Origin: an uncultured Candidatus Melainabacteria bacterium
GTDB lineage: Bacteria; Cyanobacteriota; Vampirovibrionia; Gastranaerophilales; Gastranaerophilaceae
Direction of reading: 5' to 3'
DNA length: 64,000 nucleotides
Assembly (NCBI GenBank): GCA_947570135.1
Contig: CANOTP010000001.1
Location: forward strand, 1-64,000
This document shows, piece by piece, positions 59,915-64,000 of the stretch (its first letter is position 1; each line of letters starts with the position of its first letter). Made by a program: the position numbers and the translations under genes. The notes under the pieces are model-generated. The model had not been told where the DNA came from, did not search any database, and was given only the letters and a program-made list of their open reading frames with translations.

Positions 59915-62899
59915 ATGAAAATCCCCGCAATATACTCTCCTAATGTTTTTACCCCGCAAATTAAAAAAGAACAAAGATCACAGAAGCCTTCAGTGACGAC
60001 ACCAATGGAATTAAGGTCACAATTTAATGACCATTTAATAAGTTTTGGCGAACGTGTTGATAAAGGTTTGAACAGGTTTTACAACGAAAATAAAGGTAGA
60101 ATGCCAAAAGCAGTCAGAGCACTGGTTGAGCCGATGCAAAACAGAGGAGTTATTACTCCGCTTGAAGCTCAATATTATGCGTACCAAAAACTAGAAGATG
60201 TTGAAACTGTTGAAGGTATTAAAGAAGCTTATCCAAAAGAGGTTGAACCTTTGTTTGCGGATTTGAAAGAAGTTTCGCAATCAAATGCGACAAGAGGGAT
60301 AATACATTCTATAAATGAAATGTCGGATATCTATGAAAACGGCGTTTTGCAGGGAAAAGAAGACTTTACAGTTTATCTTGTAAAAAAGATATTTTTGGAA
60401 TCAAAAACTATTGATGAAATCAATCAAGACTTAGATGAAGATTTGGATGAAGATTTTAAAACTTATTTCAAAGGAAAAAATCCTGATTCTCCTTATGTTC
60501 GTTCATCTACATTAACCGCACTTGGGGTAAAAATGCCTGATGCGGATTACATGACGTCTTTAAGGTTCACAAGAGACGGATATTCTGATATGATGGGTGT
60601 AAAAATTCGCAAAGGTTTGAATGACTTTTTAAATTCTTTAACCCCGGAACAACGAACAGCCCGTGCGGTTCGTCAAACAAGGGAATTTGAAAAATGGTGG
60701 AATCGTCTTACCATGAATGAAAAAATCGATATGATAGCCGAGACCGAGGCTGAAATCAAAATGTTAAAAGCTTTTAAACGTGAAGAACGTGCTGAAAAGA
60801 AAAGGTTGAAAGAAGCGGGTGTTTTCGTTGAAGAACCTGTAGAAAATCAGGAATCAACTCCAAAAACTCGTACAAAAGTCGGTTCAAAAGAATTAAAACG
60901 TAATGAGCTGTTTAAATTGTGGGCAACACTTAATTTGAAAAAGTTTGCGGCAAGTCTATCTCAGGCTGATATGGATACTTTCCATTTAAGACGTATGCAT
61001 AAGCAGCTTAGTCGTTGGAAAGAAATGACGCCTGCGGAGCGCACGGATTATATTTCAAAGTTGAGAGCAGGAGCAGAACCTGTCAGATATTCTATGATTG
61101 ATGCTTGGAACAATAGTCCTGAAATTATCAAGGCATTATATCTTCATTTGAAAGAAAATCAGGTTTATAAGCCTGCCGATTTATTGTATTCAACAGAAGA
61201 GTTTTCAAAGTTTCAATCAAAAGTAATGACAGAATTTTGGGATAATAATCCTGATTTTGCGCAAATGTTAGGTGACAGAATTCATTTATCACATAATAAA
61301 ATTGAAATGGCAATAAGGCGCGGAACTTTTGAAGATTTAAAGATAGAAATCAACAGAAACAAAAATCAGAGAAAACGTGAACTTGAGGCTTACAAAAAGT
61401 CATTAGATGTTCCTGTAACCACGCCGCAGCCTGAAGTTAAAGAAATTGATTATAAAGAAGAATTTCGTCAGGCTTATGCTACAACTATTCAAGGGATGAT
61501 TCAGTCAACCCCTAAAAATTATTTTACTGATGTTTACGAGTATGGATTGGAAAACTTTCCTGAAAAGGTTATACGTTTATGGACAAGATCGATTAAAGAT
61601 GCTTCTTCGCTAACTCAGGAAGAACTGACGCAGCTTAAGGATGCTTTGCATTTTAGTAATACACAAGAAATTATGAAATTTAATTATGCTTTTGAAGTTG
61701 CAATGGCTGATACTCTTTATAACGCAACAAAGAATCCTGTAGCTTTCGGGTTTAATGCCGCTCATCTCAAATCTGCAATCTACCAACTTGAGCGCGGTGA
61801 AAATCCTATCAGAATCGTTGATGAAACAGGTCAAAATGAAGATGTTGTTTTAAATGTTGATAAGAAACATAAAAGAATTGATAAGGAAAGAATAAATCAG
61901 TTGTATGAATATTATAAAAAAGATTTATCTACTGATGAACTTGCTGATATTATTCGTTATAACTTTGGATTTGATATTCCTGATGATGAAGATAAAAATG
62001 TTAAGGTTAAAACCTTAGAACGGGTGTTGGTAGATTATATCCGATCTTACGGTCGTTCTGTTAATGTGATATTTTCTGATAAGTCAGCTTATCCTCCTGA
62101 GGTTAAATCTGCTTATGTAACTAAATTCCTTGCTAACATGCCTAAAGGTATAAGAAAAAATGTTTATACAACTTTAGAGAAAGATATGGATTTACAAACA
62201 GATACATATATCAGGCATGCTCAAGGTTTATTTGGACGAAGGTTCAGGTTCCTGCCAAATGTCATTGTTGACAATTATTTTAAAGAGTTAGGTTCCAGAT
62301 TGAAGTTTGATAACAGCCGTTTAGAAATAAGTAATTATTTAAGTAAAATTTGTAAAGTTCGTATTAAAGCAAGTGACGGTGCATCTATTGTTATTTTACC
62401 TAAATTATCAATTAAAAATCCTTATATAAAATATCAAATGCTTGCAATGGAACAAGCTTTAGCTGATTCTTTATATGGTGCAACTGAAAGCGAAGATGTT
62501 TATAAGGTTCCGTTTGAGGCTCTTTGCGATAAATTGGAATTGTTTTCTTTAATCAAAAAATATCCGGTAGAAGAAACAACGTCTTGTCCGACGGTTGACG
62601 GTTCAACATCTCAACTTAGTATTAAAAGACGTGTTAATTTAAGTAGTATTCAACAAAAATACAAAGAATATATGAAAGAAATTGATGAATGGATTGAGGA
62701 AACCGAAGAATTATCTCATCCTGATTATCAAGAATTACTTTATATCTTAAACCCTGAAGAAGGTAATACTACAAGAGATTTAAATGTCGCGGAAAGAATG
62801 GCATGTTATTTCCCTGATTTAAGTGAATTGGATTTTACCTCAACTCTTGGCGGTCCAAGTGTTAAACTTACTATAAGACCAAAAGATTCTTCTAAGTAA
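59915..62899 (+). CDS. 994-residue helical protein with N-terminal SFG tag, unknown
   Basis: A very large soluble protein that starts MKIPAIYSPNVFTPQIKKEQ, with the tag NDHLISFGERVDKGL near residue 38-50. It is mostly charged helices. A Lys/Glu-rich segment (MLKAFKREERAEKKRLKEAG) lies near 285-310, and a polar C-terminal part ends in RPKDSSK. There is no signal peptide, transmembrane helix or catalytic motif I recognise. AAAGG precedes the ATG. It shares its promoter region with the divergent giant gene and could be its partner, regulator or target. Function unknown. Confidence 0.75.
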   Translation: MKIPAIYSPNVFTPQIKKEQRSQKPSVTTPMELRSQFNDHLISFGERVDKGLNRFYNENKGRMPKAVRALVEPMQNRGVITPLEAQYYAYQKLEDVETVEGIKEAYPKEVEPLFADLKEVSQSNATRGIIHSINEMSDIYENGVLQGKEDFTVYLVKKIFLESKTIDEINQDLDEDLDEDFKTYFKGKNPDSPYVRSSTLTALGVKMPDADYMTSLRFTRDGYSDMMGVKIRKGLNDFLNSLTPEQRTARAVRQTREFEKWWNRLTMNEKIDMIAETEAEIKMLKAFKREERAEKKRLKEAGVFVEEPVENQESTPKTRTKVGSKELKRNELFKLWATLNLKKFAASLSQADMDTFHLRRMHKQLSRWKEMTPAERTDYISKLRAGAEPVRYSMIDAWNNSPEIIKALYLHLKENQVYKPADLLYSTEEFSKFQSKVMTEFWDNNPDFAQMLGDRIHLSHNKIEMAIRRGTFEDLKIEINRNKNQRKRELEAYKKSLDVPVTTPQPEVKEIDYKEEFRQAYATTIQGMIQSTPKNYFTDVYEYGLENFPEKVIRLWTRSIKDASSLTQEELTQLKDALHFSNTQEIMKFNYAFEVAMADTLYNATKNPVAFGFNAAHLKSAIYQLERGENPIRIVDETGQNEDVVLNVDKKHKRIDKERINQLYEYYKKDLSTDELADIIRYNFGFDIPDDEDKNVKVKTLERVLVDYIRSYGRSVNVIFSDKSAYPPEVKSAYVTKFLANMPKGIRKNVYTTLEKDMDLQTDTYIRHAQGLFGRRFRFLPNVIVDNYFKELGSRLKFDNSRLEISNYLSKICKVRIKASDGASIVILPKLSIKNPYIKYQMLAMEQALADSLYGATESEDVYKVPFEALCDKLELFSLIKKYPVEETTSCPTVDGSTSQLSIKRRVNLSSIQQKYKEYMKEIDEWIEETEELSHPDYQELLYILNPEEGNTTRDLNVAERMACYFPDLSELDFTSTLGGPSVKLTIRPKDSSK

Positions 62900-62964
62900 A
62901 TAATTATGAATTTTATATTATGATGCCTTATTTTTGATATAATCAAAACATAAGGGAGATTGGT

Positions 62965-63447
62965 ATGAAAGAAGAATTGTTATCTATATTAGAAAAAAAC
63001 AGCAGGATTGATTTTTCAGAACTTGCCGTATTATTGGGTAAATCTGAGGAAGAAGTCTTAACGCAACTATCCGAACTTGAAAAAGAAGGTGTTATTTGCG
63101 GCTATCATACGCTTATTAATTGGGAAAAAACATCAATTGAAAAAGTTATGGCACTTATTGAAGTAAAACTTACGCTGCAAAGAGGGCGCGGGTTTGACAG
63201 TATTGCCGAGCGTATTTATAATTACCCTGAAGTTAAGGCTGTTTATCTGATATCGGGCGGGTATGATTTGCTTGCAATTCTGGAAGAAAAAACATTAAAA
63301 GAAATTGCAAGTTTTGTATCGGGGAAATTATCGACAATTGACGGAGTTTTAAGTACAGCAACACATTTTATCCTCAAAAAATATAAAGACCACGGAACAA
63401 TTTTAAATAAAGAAGACAAAGATGAAAGAGAGGTTATTACCCCATGA
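62965..63447 (+). CDS. Lrp/AsnC-family transcriptional regulator
   Basis: In this 160-residue protein, an N-terminal winged helix (ELLSILEKNSRIDFSELAVL, SEEEVLTQLSELEKEGVICG) binds DNA. A RAM-type ligand-binding, oligomerising domain follows (MALIEVKLTLQRGRGFDSIA, IYNYPEVKAVYLISGGYDLL). AAGGGAG precedes the ATG. Its stop overlaps the start of the aminotransferase as ATGA, so the two are coupled, and amino-acid responsive control of that gene is likely. Confidence 0.9.
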   Translation: MKEELLSILEKNSRIDFSELAVLLGKSEEEVLTQLSELEKEGVICGYHTLINWEKTSIEKVMALIEVKLTLQRGRGFDSIAERIYNYPEVKAVYLISGGYDLLAILEEKTLKEIASFVSGKLSTIDGVLSTATHFILKKYKDHGTILNKEDKDEREVITP

Positions 63448-64000
63448 GGAAATTTCTTTCCGACAGTGTTATAAATATTAAACCCTCAGGTATAAGAAAA
63501 TTTTTTGATATCGTAAGCGAGATGAAAGATGCAATCTCCTTAGGAGTTGGGGAACCTGATTTTGATACTCCATGGCATATAAGAGAAGAAGGTATTTACG
63601 CGCTTGAACGCGGTAAGACTTTTTATACATCTAATTCGGGGTTAAAAGATTTACGCATAGAAATTTCAAATTATTTAAAAAGACGTTTTAATCTTAATTA
63701 TGATGCCGATAATGAGATACTTGTGACTGTCGGCGGATCGGAAGCTATTGATATCGGGCTTCGAGCTGTTATAAATCCGGGGGATGAAGTTATAATCCCT
63801 CAGCCTTCGTATGTTTCCTATGAACCTTGTGCTATTTTGACAGGAGCTAAGCCTGTTATTATTGATTTAAAAGCAGAAAACGAGTTTCGGTTAACTGCTG
63901 AGGAACTTTTGGCAGCAATTACCGATAAAACTAAAGTTCTTATTCTTCCTTATCCGAACAACCCTACAGGTGCAATTATGGAACGGGAAAATTTGGAAGA
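63444..64000 (+). CDS. Class I/II PLP-dependent aminotransferase, 3' end outside window
   Basis: About 185 residues are visible. The N-terminus MRKFLSDSVINIKPSGIRKF is followed by SLGVGEPDFDTPWHI, TVGGSEAIDIGLRAVINPGD and LPYPNNPTGAIM, typical of the aspartate aminotransferase fold-type I family. It overlaps the Lrp-type gene by four bases, which suggests an aminotransferase under Lrp-type control. The PLP-binding Lys lies beyond the window, so the exact substrate cannot be told. Confidence 0.9.
   Translation, partial: MRKFLSDSVINIKPSGIRKFFDIVSEMKDAISLGVGEPDFDTPWHIREEGIYALERGKTFYTSNSGLKDLRIEISNYLKRRFNLNYDADNEILVTVGGSEAIDIGLRAVINPGDEVIIPQPSYVSYEPCAILTGAKPVIIDLKAENEFRLTAEELLAAITDKTKVLILPYPNNPTGAIMERENLE

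Overview
The window is AT-rich, uses TGA as a stop and carries Shine-Dalgarno sites in front of most genes. The best fit is a gut bacterium of the Candidatus Gastranaerophilales / Melainabacteria (Vampirovibrionia) type. This is inferred from a pilin-like protein with the N-terminus GFTLAEVLITLSIIGIVAA, from many hypothetical proteins carrying a short N-terminal F(x)G tag, and from a mix of cyanobacteria-like and Firmicutes-like accessory genes. No rRNA or marker gene was available to confirm it, and no database search was run.

Layout. 1-5.2 kb: the end of a Cys-rich secreted protein, a lytic transglycosylase, a family 2 glycosyltransferase, and an EF-hand / repeat / calpain / LysM protein split by a frameshift. 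5.3-13 kb: a GH57 glycogen-branching-type enzyme, tRNA-Asp with a duplicated 3' end, a glycosyltransferase, two unlisted small genes, a coiled-coil protein and an NAD-type isocitrate dehydrogenase. 13-20.5 kb: a type I toxin-like micropeptide, a TPR protein, a Bax-inhibitor-like membrane protein, tRNA-Asn, a decayed giant-protein relic, a GT-D transferase, an AAA ATPase and an XRE regulator. 20.6-30.6 kb: a surface-polysaccharide cluster with a frameshifted pyruvyl transferase, a glycosyltransferase, rfbCBDA for dTDP-rhamnose, a rhamnan-type / CDP-glycerol fusion transferase, a glycerol-3-phosphate cytidylyltransferase and an ABC exporter. The rfb and teichoic-type junctions overlap as TAATG, so these genes look like one operon.

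30.6-51 kb is accessory. It holds an M48 protease facing a zinc-ligand-free homologue, tRNA-Gln, a DegT-type aminotransferase, a pilin-like gene with a divergent XRE gene, a candidate sRNA, and secreted paralogue pairs. It also holds a LipM-like ligase, a sugar nucleotidyltransferase, a protein joining a FliF/YscJ-type ring-building domain to TPRs, tRNA-Met, and a signal-peptidase-like gene that seems interrupted and has lost its catalytic Ser.

51-63 kb holds the most unusual locus: a four-gene minus-strand operon led by a 2377-residue protein. That protein has LysM-like and repeat sequence, hydrophobic helices, a RelA/SpoT-like nucleotidyltransferase domain with its key residues intact, and a C-terminal calpain-like (C2) protease domain with an intact Cys/His/Asn triad. 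It is followed by two small proteins and a second calpain-like protein, and it diverges from a 994-residue uncharacterised protein. The window has three calpain-like proteins plus a decayed relative of the giant. Together they suggest an expanded, undescribed family of large effector-like or regulatory proteins. The window ends with an Lrp/AsnC regulator overlapping an aminotransferase that runs off the edge.
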